Origin: Tetragonia tetragonoides
Taxonomy: Eukaryota > Streptophyta > Magnoliopsida > Caryophyllales > Aizoaceae
Direction: 5' to 3'
DNA length: 64,000 nt
Assembly (NCBI GenBank): GCA_038025085.1
Contig: CM076152.1
Location: 38,195,501 to 38,259,500 of the forward strand
Every line of letters begins with the position of its first letter. The first letter of the stretch is position 1. The translations under genes and the position numbers were made by a program. This document shows positions 52,984 to 64,000 of this stretch, in pieces. The notes beneath the pieces are model-generated. The model had not been told where the DNA came from, did no database searches, and was given only the letters and a program-made list of their open reading frames with translations.

Positions 52984-54960
52984 CCTGTATAATACTTCTT
53001 TTTCTTTTTCTTTTGGTAATTTATAACACTTTTTTGATGTGCACAAAGTATATCTTATAGACCATAATGTGTTGGTGATTGAAAGTATAGTGGAGGCCCA
53101 ATTAAATTTCAAGTTTATCGATCTAGAAGGATCTGACACATTCTGACCATTAAAGCACACATAAAAAAGGGTATTTTTGATCTTGAAAAGTGCAAGAAAT
53201 AGTTCAACAATAATTCAAACTTTGAAGTCAGAGATCGCTTGGCATCAGACATCAGGGAAAACTACAAAAATACTTCTAGGAAATTGTGACTACTCTTTTC
53301 TCTTCAGATTGAAAAGAATGGATTGGAAAGACTTCGCCGGGCTGAGAATTATAACTATGAAAGCCATCAATGATCCAACCTTCTGAGTTCCTGCATATTC
53401 AGTGCTCAAAGATATATTTCTTGGTGGCTCAAATGATGGTCATGCTTATTCATTCCACCATATTGAAACCTTAACATCCTGTCATTGGAACAAGCACCAG
53501 ACCATATAAACAGGTAATAACAGATGACAATTGACAACAGTTTCATTTCAGACTTTTCACGGATCATCATGTAGACTGTTCGGGGTCAATCACATAACCT
53601 TTTCTAGATCAGATTTGTCTTTTTGGTAGAAAGGGCTAGGAAACTACATCATGTTAATAGTCACTAGTACAAGGGATGATCTCACTAGAGTAGCAAGCAC
53701 CCTTGAGTTGAGTCATTACGAAACCATGCAAGACAGGGGAGGGGGTTGGTCGGTCTGGTGTCGTCTTCAGAAGTGTCCTCTCTTGTGACATTGGGTTGAC
53801 AGTCCGCAAGTATATTTGCTGCCTTTGCCGCATGTTGAAGCTGCACTTAACAGTTCCTGGAGTTTAACTCCCACAGTTCATTACCGACTCAATTCTGAAA
53901 GGGTAGAACTTTGCTTAAGGATCAAGTTCCAATTTCAGGATCAATCTGCAAGTCAGTAGAAACCCTGTAAAAGCAATTAGTAGGGAGAGAAAGAGGAGGA
54001 AGAGTGTGAGATGCAATGAGGAAGACACAGAAGATAGTGACCCGTACTGACAGTTTAATCATGCATCAAGAACAAACTACTAGTACTTATATCTAATAAT
54101 ATTTGTAGAACCTATTAGTGTGCTATTAATGTACAACTAAAAAATGTCTATTGATGTTATGATAACTGGATGATGAAGCTATACCTAATCCATTCTAACA
54201 AGGGCAGAACCCTCCTCACATTAGAAGCTGTTTAAGCTCACTGTTTTTCTATTCAAGTCTTGTTTGCAATTACGTAAAGATCACATAAGGTCCTATAAAA
54301 GTTCCAGTAATTGTGGAACTTACTATAATAAAAATTCAAAAATTAAAGAAAACTGAGAATCACAAGGGATAAGAAAAATCAACTGGCCAGATAACTTCTC
54401 AGCCATAAAAGCCGTTGGTGTAACTTCTATCATCGAAAAAGAACCTTTTGAATAAAGAAGATTTGGGACCTTAAGAGGCCAAGAAGCACGAGTACTGAAG
54501 TGCCTAACTTAAAATGCCACACTACTACACTTCCTGTTCATGGAAAGAAATCTGTATTAAAGGTCTAATTCAAAATCCATATGGAGTTGCTTGATATCTC
54601 TTTTGTATTGGTATAAACCATATGGTCAAATTCTAACCCCAGGAAAGGATCAAAACATCCAAACCCACCCTGATAGACTGGCCTACAAGTAGCTTTCATT
54701 CCATTCTGAAAGATGACTAGATAAGGAGTTGATAGCAAAAATACAAGATGACCATTTTGCTCAACTTGGTCCCTCACTTTGAAGCAACAAACTTGCTGAT
54801 GAAAAGTGGAAGTAGGAAGGCTGTAGAATAGGGGCTTGCTTCATTGAATGTCATATGGTATAGGTAGAATTTTAAGTCTCAGAAGGATGTTAGTGAGGAA
54901 AGCTTTCAACAGGATGTCCAAGTCAATGAGGTTTACCAATCTCAACATGGGGGCCCTTTG
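52984..54960. other. Intergenic DNA upstream of the expansin-like gene
   Basis: No gene was confirmed. A stretch after TTCTCTTCAG near 53305 reads IEKNGLERLRRAENYNYESH and then a stop, which looks like a possible last exon, but nothing upstream connects to it. A 70-codon minus-strand frame at 54565-54777 has no recognisable domain. Confidence 0.35.
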
Positions 54961-54966
54961 GCTATC

Positions 54967-54974
54967 TATAAATA
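54967..54974 (+). promoter_or_regulatory. TATA box of the expansin-like gene
   Basis: TATAAATA about 85 bp ahead of the ATG at 55059, leaving room for a leader of some 55 bases. Position and sequence fit a plant TATA box. Confidence 0.6.
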
Positions 54975-55058
54975 CTGAATATCCAGCTCCTCTTATGCAC
55001 AGCAACCACATCTGATCTTCTCCTAATCTTACTCAGCTTCCTTTATATTCCCCTCAGA

Positions 55059-56694
55059 ATGCCTTTTCTGTTCTGGAATCTAATTTGCCTTTCAACATGC
55101 TTGCTTCTTATGAGAAGTACAGCTAATGCTCAAAACTGCAATGACTGCTTTGTTCCATCCCATGCATCATATTACCCAAACTCAAGCGAAAATGGAACAG
55201 ATCGTGAGTTATCTAACTGTACAATAACATTAGGTTGCTATCTGGTCATGATGTCTAACAGAGGAAAGCATGCCTATTTGTCTTTTCTATGGTCGTGAAG
55301 GAAGTACTATGCCCCCTAGAAAGATACTGATGAAGTGGGTCTTAGTATCAAAGGCTCTGGTGTCAGCACAACGAAATATTACCAACTAAAAAAGAGACAG
55401 TTTCTAAAAAAAGGGCTCACATAAATGCTTTCACAAAAACCTCGCAAGAGTAGTTCCTTCTGGCGCCATCACCATTTCAAAGCCAAAGCCTTAGCAGAAA
55501 CAGATTTTATTAGCTTTATTTAAATTTTATCATCAAACATGGAAAAGCAATTGACTGCATTGTTCAAATACAGAAGGAGCTTGTGGGTTCAGGACATTTG
55601 GCGCTACCGTCAATGGTGGAGATGTATCAGCTGCGTCAGATCTCTACCGTAATGGAGAAGGTTGTGGTGCTTGCTATCAGGTAAGTGGGGTAACTAAAAA
55701 GTAAACAATATTTGAGGCTAGGAATGCTATAGTCCTTGGCTCCTTGATTACGAACTCTTATGTGCATTTTTGGCTTCTCCAGCTGAGATGCACAAACAGC
55801 AATTATTGCTCTGACAATGGGGTCATACTGGTCATAACAGACCAGGGTTCTGGTGATCACACTGATTTTATTCTCAGTACTCATGCTTTTAGCAAGATGG
55901 CTCAAACAATCGATGCAGCTGCAGCTCTGCTATCCCTTGGTGTCGTTGGCATTGAGTACAGAAGGTAAGTCATTAGCAAAGTTGATCAAATCTATGTATT
56001 GAACATAGAAATAGAATCCTGGAATTGGTAAGAATAACTTATCACAGTCCTTTCTAACAAAGCTTAAAAAGCACTCGGAAAACCTTTTTTCCGACATTTA
56101 TGATCAACTTCCTACTGGAAAGTGAGGAATTACTCCATGCAATTACTGAAGGTTACTGATATCTCTGTCTTCAAAACAGGGTTTCATGCAGCTACCCAGG
56201 AAGAAACATAATGGTCAAGATTACTAAGAGTAGCAGCTACCCTAGCTACCTTGCTTTCGCTATTTATTACCAACAAGGACAAAAAGACATCACTGCTGTG
56301 CAACTCTGCGAGGTTCCAATCTCAACACTGCCAACTAGTCAACTACCTAATCAATTAATTGAGAAAATCACATCTATAGCTTATTTGATGAATTATTTTT
56401 TCAATGAAACAATCAGCCAATAATTTCACTGACATCGATGTAAATTGAGGAACTAACCGTTAACATGCAATTTGATGCTGTATGCAGACACAAAGTTTTA
56501 CCTGCAAGTTACTGCAGCGAGACCATGGAGCTGTGTGGACAAGCACTAATCCTCCAACTGGACCATTGTCTATCAGAATGCTGTTTAGTGACAGTAATGC
56601 ATCAGATGATATGTGGGTTGTTCCTGTTAATGACATTCCTCTAGACTGGAATCCAGGAACCAATTATGATTCAGGAGTACAAGTGAACGAATAG
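55059..56694 (+). CDS. EXLB1: Expansin-like B protein
   Basis: A secreted cell-wall protein of the expansin-like B subfamily; wall-loosening activity is not established for this subfamily. Exons: 55059-55203, 55574-55680, 55783-55964, 56180-56312, 56488-56694, joining in frame to 257 aa (family about 250). A signal peptide (MPFLFWNLICLSTCLLLMRS, cleavage near TANA|QN) opens the protein. Domain 1 (double-psi barrel, like GH45) has GACGFGTFGATVNGGDVSAA, GCGACYQLRCTN and VVGIEYRRVSC with its conserved cysteines. Domain 2 (group-2 grass allergen fold) has MVKITKSSSYPSYLAFAIYY and MWVVPVNDIPLDWNPG. The HFD motif of true expansins is absent, as usual for this subfamily. A TATA box lies at 54967. 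Confidence 0.93.
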
Positions 56695-56699
56695 CCAAA

Positions 56700-59600
56700 G
56701 TCTACTTCCTGATTCAGCACAGCAGTGAAAATACTTATTTAATGCTGTATTATTCATCTACTCCATTCGTAAGAGTAATACTTTGGTTTAAGCATCATAT
56801 TTGATGGATAATAAAGAAAAATAATACTATCCTGTAGAAACTGATACTAGAATAACATTCAGAATACAGAGAACAATGCTCGAGGCCAAAGATCTGAATT
56901 CAAGCAGTGATGAAATGTTACAGAAACCTGTCAACTTAACCTCTTCCTGATGAGCAGAAGAAATATTATGCACACGTATCATTACAATATTCTTGTTTAG
57001 GTTTTCATAGTAGATTTTTTCTTCCTCAAACTCTATAGAACTTGGAGGACAAAGTACTAGTCATAAGTGTTTGAATCTGATTGTCAAAAGCAGCTCTAAT
57101 CTAACTGATAAGGTGTGATTCTAACTCAACCATTTGAAGCAAGCACATGAAGAAATATTACGAGTCAAACACAAGGCGCTGTCATAAGACAATAGAGGAG
57201 ACTAAAAAATCGGAAAAAGGAATGATTTAATAAGAACAAAAAATCGATGTTCTCAAAATAATAATCAGCAAACCTGAACACCAAAGTACAACCAGTTTTT
57301 TTTGCTCATCACCAAAGCACAACCAGTACATAACTAGATCTAGTGGGTATAAAGAGCTGAAATCTAACCCTTGAATTTTACATCGTTTACATATTAATCT
57401 GTGGACAATAATCGGATAAGCAAACCTAATGCAAGTCAGTTTTTGTCTTCATGCATATGAATGTTTAGCATCTACTAACAAAATTGCTCTAACAATGATT
57501 TCTTGTAAACATACCTGTACCAGCCGTCCAGCCCAGTCAGTCGTCGTAAATTTAGGACAGCTCTTAAAACCTTTTACACCGAGTTTTGTAATTGTTGAGT
57601 CCAGAAACATTTGTCAGTGAACCATCCTTCCAAGGAGATCTACAGGGTTTACCTCATGAATAACTCCTTGTATCATTCCATTTTCCATCAAACAATCCAA
57701 GAGACACTCATTGTATCCTACATTATAAGAATAGCTAAAATGGTATTCAGGAAACGACAATACGGTTAACTAGGCATGCTATAGCAGCCGCAACACCTCC
57801 ATTTTTAACAACCCATAAATGAAATTAACTCAACAAAACATGTCTATGAGGCATTCTCCGATAACCCTATAGGCTATAGCCATCCCTATATCCCACCTCA
57901 ACATAGCCTGCAAGCAAGAAATGATTTCAAGTTAACACATCTCTGACGCATTTCATCGAACATATTACGTGCACGACCCAATACCCATCAATCATCGTAC
58001 ATTCGTACTCCAACATCACCAAATCTCATTCAGGACTTTCATCAAACACCTTCTCTGCATTCCTAACAAACAAATCCAAACCAAACCCCATATATTCAAA
58101 ACCCATCCATTCACCTTTTCCCCTTCTAAAATCAATAATCAGCCCAATATCAATACAAACCTTGACATAATGATCTTAGAAAACAAAGCATTTTTTGGGT
58201 CACAATTCTCCAAGGATTTTTCAAACTTTACAAGAGAATTATAAGATTTAACAAGATTTCTGAATTCTGGGAGGCTTTTTGTAAAGGTTCACCTAAGGGT
58301 AATTTCACCATGTTTCCCAACTTTGGCGGGAACCATAAAAGATTTTGGACTCATTTGGTGGGTCTGGGTACGGTTATGGAACAACTAACAGAGCAACGCT
58401 ATCTACATTAAACACTACCTCTTCATTGTGCATTAGTAATTACATTATGGATAGCCTATCAAATAGTGATCTCAGATCTCTCCTTGCAATGTTTGGCTCC
58501 ATATTTCACCGCATCCATGACTCCATCGCACATAATAGTCGTTGCTTCTGCAATTAGGATCGAGGTAAATTGCAAATTAGAAGCACATGTCTTACTATTG
58601 AAGATGTCATAACATTAATCCATGAACTTCCCAATAACTTACAGTGGTCCCTTCAATCTTTCTTGTATCCCTTCCTTAATGATGTTTGATTTTCATTTGC
58701 ATTGGCTAGATTTGGCCACATTCTAGTCCATAGGAGTGAATAGTGATGTATCGCTTTGAACTACATTTGATCTATTTCTGAACTAAATTGGAACTAATAC
58801 GTGCAATGTTCAAATATAGAAATTAGGTCCGAAACAATCTTTTCTTGAGACTACATTATTTGAAACTCGAATCAATTCCATACACAATTATTTTCTTTTT
58901 GTGGGTAATGATAGTATTTCTTTATAAGAGGGAGGAGGATAAGGCAAATTCATTTCTTAAAGAGGAACCCAATTCATGTTCTTTTTAGGGATAGATGGAG
59001 TTAGGATGGAATACAAAAGTATGAGTTAATTTAAAGGAGTTTAAGTCTTTTATCATAAATTTAGGTCATTTCATATCTCGAGATGGGCCACAGCTCTATA
59101 GCAATGATAAAAGATAAAAATTATATTATATGTGCAATTGTTATCTTAGGAAAAATCTCTTCAGTTTCTACGGCTTTATGAGTCTCTCTTTAAACCTTAT
59201 CACAAAAACTTGTACAAATTTGCCTCATGATAAGCTAATATTGGGGTTACTTTTGATAGAAACAGAGTTCATCTACAATGAAAGGTGATTTCTATTGTGT
59301 AAAAAGTGACCACATCTTATATTAAAACTCGACGAACCTTAAATATATAATGATAACGCCTTTCCGAAAGTTGAAAATAGTGCTTACCACATGAGTGAAA
59401 GTTTGTTATGCTTTTTTACTACTAGTAGATTTCTGGAAACCATAGGAAATCATACATTACTTGATTAGAGTCAATAATCCTTGAATGATGATGTCAAATC
59501 ATCCCAATGGCCATATGAAGTTTAGTTAAAAGACAAAGATATATGGGCTTTCATGATTACTACATTATTTTCCTTGGGGATAATAATGTCTCTTTTCTTT

Positions 59601-60390
59601 TTCTAATTTTGGTGAAACACAATTTGGTATTGTTTTGGCATGGTAGTGCATATTTAGGGGGATAGAGAGAGAAAAAGGCTATAAATTTAAGAATATATTA
59701 GGCCTCCTCGTTAGGGAGTAGAAAGTGTTATTATTTTTTTCTTTTTGGTTACCTTTAAAGCTTTGTTATGCACTTAAGAAGTTATGCCCACACAATCAAA
59801 ACAAAAACACATGATGTGAGTATTCATTTCATTTCGTACTTGGCCAAAAATTCTTTTCTTTTCATCACTAATAGTGTAATTTGCTCCACAAAGAGACCCA
59901 ATGAAACTATTGATGTGCCAAAACAACAACCAACCCCATGTCTATCTATTTATTGGGTCCTACTTTACAAAAAAAACGTACAATTAAAGTTATTTTAAAT
60001 GTCCTATGCAAAAGTCTTAGTGATTGATTGGCCTAACTTAGATATTCCCTTTGTCCAATTTCTATGATAAACACACTCCAAAATTACTATTATCATCAAT
60101 TTTAGATTTTACTCCTATGAGGTATTAGAGCAATAAGTGTAGTACCTACTTAACCTATTGTTAAATATTTCAAACACAAGATGTGATTAGGGGTTGTACA
60201 TTATCAAAACTTCGATCAACTCAACAATGATTCATCTAAAGAAATGTATTATGAATATAAAATCACTACTTTTGATTTTCACCTATTAGTCTAACTTTTT
60301 TAGAATTTCTTTTTTATAAAGGTAAAAAAAGCGATTAGTAGATCCTTCTCTCAAGAAAAGATCTCTTTACAATAGAGAAAGTAATATCAT
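56700..60390. other. Gene-poor region, nothing confirmed
   Basis: About 3.7 kb with only short frames (for example 57429-57620, 57969-58244, 59768-59998), none with a recognisable domain, signal or context. No RNA gene or complete transposon was seen. Confidence 0.5.
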
Positions 60391-60395
60391 ATAAC

Positions 60396-60700
60396 TCAAT
60401 ACAATGAGGGAATGCCAAAAAGAGATCTTTGTTTTTCCGTATTTGAAACGCCATATATTGCAATCCAATCGGCTCCAAGATTGGCTTCCTTATACTTGTG
60501 AGAAAGACTACAATAAGGAATCTGATGGAGAAGGCAATGACTATCCCGAATCAGGCTTGAAATGACCCATAGGACGTGACAGATGCCCTGAACGTTTTGT
60601 ATGACCACTTTTTTTATTGTCGCCTTCAATAAGAACATGAGTGTATCCAAATTCAATGGCATGTACCAAGTCATTACGAAATGTCATGGCTTAAACAACT
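60396..60700 (-). mobile_element. LINE RNase H fragment
   Basis: The minus-strand frame (92 codons) contains KKVVIQNVQG, VISSLIRDSHCLLHQIPYC and HKYKEANLGADWIA, the C-terminal part of the RNase H (RVT_3) domain of plant LINEs. The preceding part (FLLKATIKK, where a form of IEGDNKK is usual) suggests a frameshift. It is 5'-truncated and is not the same family segment as the zf-RVT copies in the TWD40 gene. Confidence 0.75.
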
Positions 60701-61547
60701 AAAAAAGAAGCAGTACCTAAAATTTGAAAATTTGCGTGAAACATTTGTTTAAGGTAGTTACATATCACAAAGTCGACATCGGCAATGAAATTATTATTGA
60801 CACGATTAGTTGGTTCATTCATAACACAAAAGGCTCATCTTATAATATCTTTTACAAAGAAAATTACTTCTATTTTGATTTTTTATTATTTTGTGAAGTT
60901 TTTCAGTATTCCAACTTTTTATAAATCGAAGCTTCATCTGAAAGATAATAAGAAACTTCTCATCATAAAGTTAAGGTTAAATATTAAAACGTTGTTTGAC
61001 TCACACAATACTTACTTTGATCATATAAAATAATAGAAACGGACTAATAACTTGGTAAACATAGAGAAAGAGCAATTAAGTAAGGTAATGAGTCATGAGA
61101 CAGTGTCTTAATCTCGTTGCAAATGACCGAGTCATGCGCATCCTAGACTCAGCATGATCCACCACCATAGATTTAAGTCTTCACGTACACTATTAGAGAT
61201 GTCACAACTCACGCCTGTCCTTGATAATCACCTTTTGCTTCTATAGCCATAAACACCTTTACCACTAATTTTATTACTCCCAAATCCCAAGGGACTTTGA
61301 GAAGAATAATTATGTCCATTCCATTCTTGTCAAAATTCCTCAATGTCACATCATCATTCTTGTGTCTAATGGACCTAATTTGTTGAAATTGTATGGACAA
61401 TGGTTGGTGTATCTCCATTAGTTATAAATAGTTTAAGATTCTCTTTTTCTATTAATGTGGGACATCCAACTTAACTGAAACTCGTTTAACAAGTTGTGAC
61501 TATCGTATTTAGATTTTTATTTGAAACTTTATAATTTCATATTGACA

Positions 61548-61640
61548 ATAATCCTCACCTCTATATACAAGCATGAAATCGTCATAGCATCATACTTGTA
61601 TGAGAGGTCTCACCTTAAGACCGCCTCATACAAGATTTTG
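61548..61640. mobile_element. Foldback MITE, TCTTGTATGA family (partial)
   Basis: The right part AGACCGCCTCATACAAGATTTT and the inner CATACTTGTATGAGAGG are close to the copy at 15205-15325, together with TATATACAAGCATGA on the left. The outer left arm of that copy (TCTTGTATGAAG) is missing, so this copy is truncated or rearranged. Confidence 0.55.
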
Positions 61641-62554
61641 TGTTAAACTAATTGTTTCTAGTGAAATACCAAAATGTCATAGGATTAGATGAGAATTGAT
61701 TTTAAAATGTGGATTTCATTAGGAACAAGTGAACAACCAATTTAATTCATCTATTATTTTATGAAAAATAATCAATTTTCAACAGACAATCATTTCTTAT
61801 TTAGAAACAATCTTACCCGACAAGGGATTCATTTTCTCTTTTCTTTTGATTCATTTTAAAATTTTCAAATGAATCAAAGTTTGAAATGTCACTTAACAAC
61901 ATGCATTTTACACTCAGTTTATAGTTAACTTAGTTCCTTCCTTTTGGTAGCGCTTCAACGGCTATAATACAATTAAAAATAGGGATAAACAATCAATTAA
62001 AGGATATTTAACTTGATAGCTGATGTCAAACATGTTAATATAATAAGATGATTTTGTAGAAAAAGAACAATAAGGTGATTCCTTTAGCCATGAAATAATT
62101 TAAAAGTCTATTTTCATCCATTTTGCTGATCTTACCTACAAATTACTATTAACTTTCCCCAAATTGAAAGTGTCCCACAATTATTCAATTAATTAAGTTG
62201 CAAATAAAAAAAGTATAGTCTTGCAAAAAGATTCTTGAATTCGAGTCCCTATCCCCACACACCTCTTTGGTGATGTAAGGTCAGGAGATCTGATATTTTA
62301 TATGCATTATTATGCAAGCGTATTGTTGGCACACAATTGAAAGTCCAATCAATCTTTCTCAACATTGAAAGTGAAAGTGAAAGTTGCCATCAAATCTCAT
62401 CTAATAAGTGCCCAATTTTATCCCTTGCGGCTTTTTTTTTCTTCCCTTTCTATCCTTAGAAAGCTGTTACTGACTTACTGTTACTGAAATGAAGATTGAG
62501 GTTTTTTTGGAGGGAGATTTACCTCCTTGGATTGACGGCTATTTGTGGTATTAA

Positions 62555-62878
62555 GGGTGTGTTCTTTTTTACTTATTGAACTTTACTGTAATCACTGAAA
62601 ATAAGTGGCAAAATCTTATCTAATTTGTGAGAATTAGTGGCTAGACCTTACTGAATCAGTGAGAATTAGTGGCATGACCTTACTCAATCAGTGAAAATCA
62701 GTGACATGACCCACATTTCTACTCATAGAATCAGTGGCAGGACCTTAATGAATCAGTGGAAGGACCTCACCGATCAGGAAAAATAAGTAGCAGGACCGTA
62801 CCCAATCAGTGAGAATCAGGTCCAGGACCTTACCTAATCAATGTGAATCAGTGAAAATAAATGGAAAAGAACACACCC
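62555..62878. mobile_element. PIF/Tourist-like MITE, GGGTGTGTTC family, copy 2
   Basis: Starts GGGTGTGTTCTTTTTT, ends GGAAAAGAACACACCC, flanked by TAA on both sides (62552-62554, 62879-62881). The interior holds about ten diverged units of about 30 bp with AATCAGTG, GTGGCAGG and ACCTTAC. It is the best-preserved copy of the family in the window. Confidence 0.85.
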
Positions 62879-62977
62879 TAACACTCCTATAAAATTGCTT
62901 GGACTAATTGTATTTTTCATCACTAATAAGTTGCTTGTTTTAATTGTTTTAGTAATGTCATGATAATGGATAAGTAA

Positions 62978-63308
62978 GGGTGTTTTTTTCCACTTATTGG
63001 ACCTTACTAATCAGTGGATATAAGTGGCAGGACCTTACTAAATCAAGAAGAAATCAGTGGCCGGACCTACTCAATTAGTGGAAATCAGTGGCAGGACATT
63101 ACCCAATAAGTGGGAATCGGTGGAAAAAGACACATCCCTTCTCACAGAATCAGTGTCAAGACCTTACTGAATCATTGATAATCAATGGCAAAACCTTACC
63201 GAATCAGTGGAAGTCAGTGGTAAGACCTTACCCAATCAGTGAGAATCAATGACAAGACATTATCCAATCAGTGAGAATAAGTGGGAATCAATGAAAAAGA
63301 ACACACCC
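62978..63308. mobile_element. PIF/Tourist-like MITE, GGGTGTGTTC family, copy 3
   Basis: Starts GGGTGTTTTTTTCC, ends AAAAGAACACACCC, flanked by TAA (62975-62977) and TTA (63309-63311). It has the same iterated interior as copies 1 and 2 and lies only about 100 bp after copy 2 in the same orientation by sequence. Confidence 0.8.
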
Positions 63309-63820
63309 TTAATCGAGTTAATTAACAGAATTGATGGATAAATATGACAATTTGGCAATTTTTAGCCAATCATGTTGATTTTTGTAAGGAGGCCTTAAAT
63401 GCACACATTGAAAATGTTTCTTCCACTTTCACATCATATTTCTGTGATAGCACCAAAAAAATATCATATTTCTGTGATTTTCGGATCATAAGAAATTCAA
63501 TAAAACGAACAAATTAAAATCAGTAAATTGTTGAAAATAAATGATAGTGTAGGAGTTTTCCAACTTTTTGGCAAACTGGTTAGGTTTAGATTGAATCTAT
63601 TTCTACATATTTACCATAACATGACAAAGACCATACTATCTAACATGATTGTAAGCTCGGATAATGACATTGGAATCTAACTTTCTATCTAGTGTATATG
63701 GTCGAACTGTATAATGAACGTGAGAAATGAAAAATGATAGATTTGGAAACAAGGGAGGTCACTATATACCTTGTTTTTTCCTATCTTAACATATATGAAT
63801 TCTAACCATAAAGAATATAG

Positions 63821-63972
63821 TAAATCTTGTGTGAGATCAACTCACAGATATAGGGGTCATTATTAAAAAAAATATAAGGATCACTTATTATAAACAGTGA
63901 CCCTTGTTTCACTAAAAAACGGTACTCATTTCACCAAAATTTATAATAAGACCGTCTCAAACAAGTTTTTGT
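63821..63972. mobile_element. Foldback MITE, TCTTGTATGA family
   Basis: AAATCTTGTGTGAGATCAAC at the left pairs with AAGACCGTCTCAAACAAG at the right. The interior (GTGACCCTTGTTTCACTA, CTCATTTCACC) resembles the copy at 18757-18930. Confidence 0.55.
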
Positions 63973-64000
63973 GTAAAGTATTTTGAGTTGTGTTAATACT

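Noticed and set aside
54565..54777. 70-codon minus-strand frame with Cys and aromatic residues
   Set aside because: Protein-like composition but no family recognised, no neighbouring exons, and no splice sites that extend it.
57969..58557. Two plus-strand frames of 70-91 codons as a gene downstream of the expansin-like gene
   Set aside because: Low-complexity His, Pro, Asn and Ser composition, no domain, and no continuation through splice sites.
62555..63308. Regularly spaced AATCAGTG repeats resembling a repeat-spacer array
   Set aside because: The repeats are diverged, the spacing drifts, the genome is a plant, and the units are enclosed by transposon ends with TAA duplications. It is a MITE interior, not CRISPR.

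Overview
This window is plant nuclear DNA. It holds long intron-rich genes with GT-AG introns, plant-only protein families, and many small inverted-repeat transposons. Foldback elements ending in TCTTGTATGAG and repeated ACGGAGTA strings remind me of Caryophyllales genomes (Amaranthaceae such as spinach, beet or quinoa). That lineage call is an inference and was not tested. There are no prokaryotic or viral gene arrays, no CRISPR, and no tRNA or rRNA gene that I recognise.

Layout. (1) 1-12.74 kb, minus strand: the first 14 coding exons (741 codons) of a TPLATE/TSET endocytosis subunit of the TWD40-2 type. Its introns carry same-strand LINE fragments, a MULE-like element and a Stowaway element. 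(2) 12.8-22.7 kb: gene-free AT-rich DNA with MITEs, a GCACG-rich hAT-like element and an 800 bp inverted-repeat element built around microsatellites. (3) 22.7-31.3 kb, plus strand: a SCAB1-type actin-binding protein of stomatal closure (491 aa, 12 coding exons plus a leader exon). (4) 33.2-36.4 kb, plus: a B1-type mitotic cyclin (461 aa). (5) 37.7-43.9 kb, plus: CIP111, a double AAA-ATPase of the AFG2/SPATA5 type (1027 aa). (6) 45.3-46.4 kb, minus: an AP2/B3 transcription factor. (7) 47.9-50.4 kb, plus: a nuclear gene for mitochondrial ribosomal protein S10, with a split leader, a ribosomal-protein-like promoter and no added N-terminal presequence. (8) 55.1-56.7 kb, plus: an expansin-like B protein (257 aa). 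(9) 56.7-64 kb: gene-poor DNA with a LINE RNase H remnant and several MITEs, two of them adjacent copies of one family.

The genes form no pathway or operon. They are ordinary eukaryotic neighbours acting in endocytosis, actin, cell cycle, ribosome biogenesis, transcription, mitochondrial translation and the cell wall. I found no previously undescribed biochemical system. The best second looks are the organelle-to-nucleus rps10 gene, two insertions in the cyclin locus made of little more than a poly(A) tract between target duplications, a PIF/Tourist-like MITE family with internal 30 bp iterations, a hAT-like element with a perfect 8 bp target duplication, and tandem duplications inside introns of three neighbouring genes. 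Exon borders were set by reading frame, GT-AG sites and family recall. No alignment was run.
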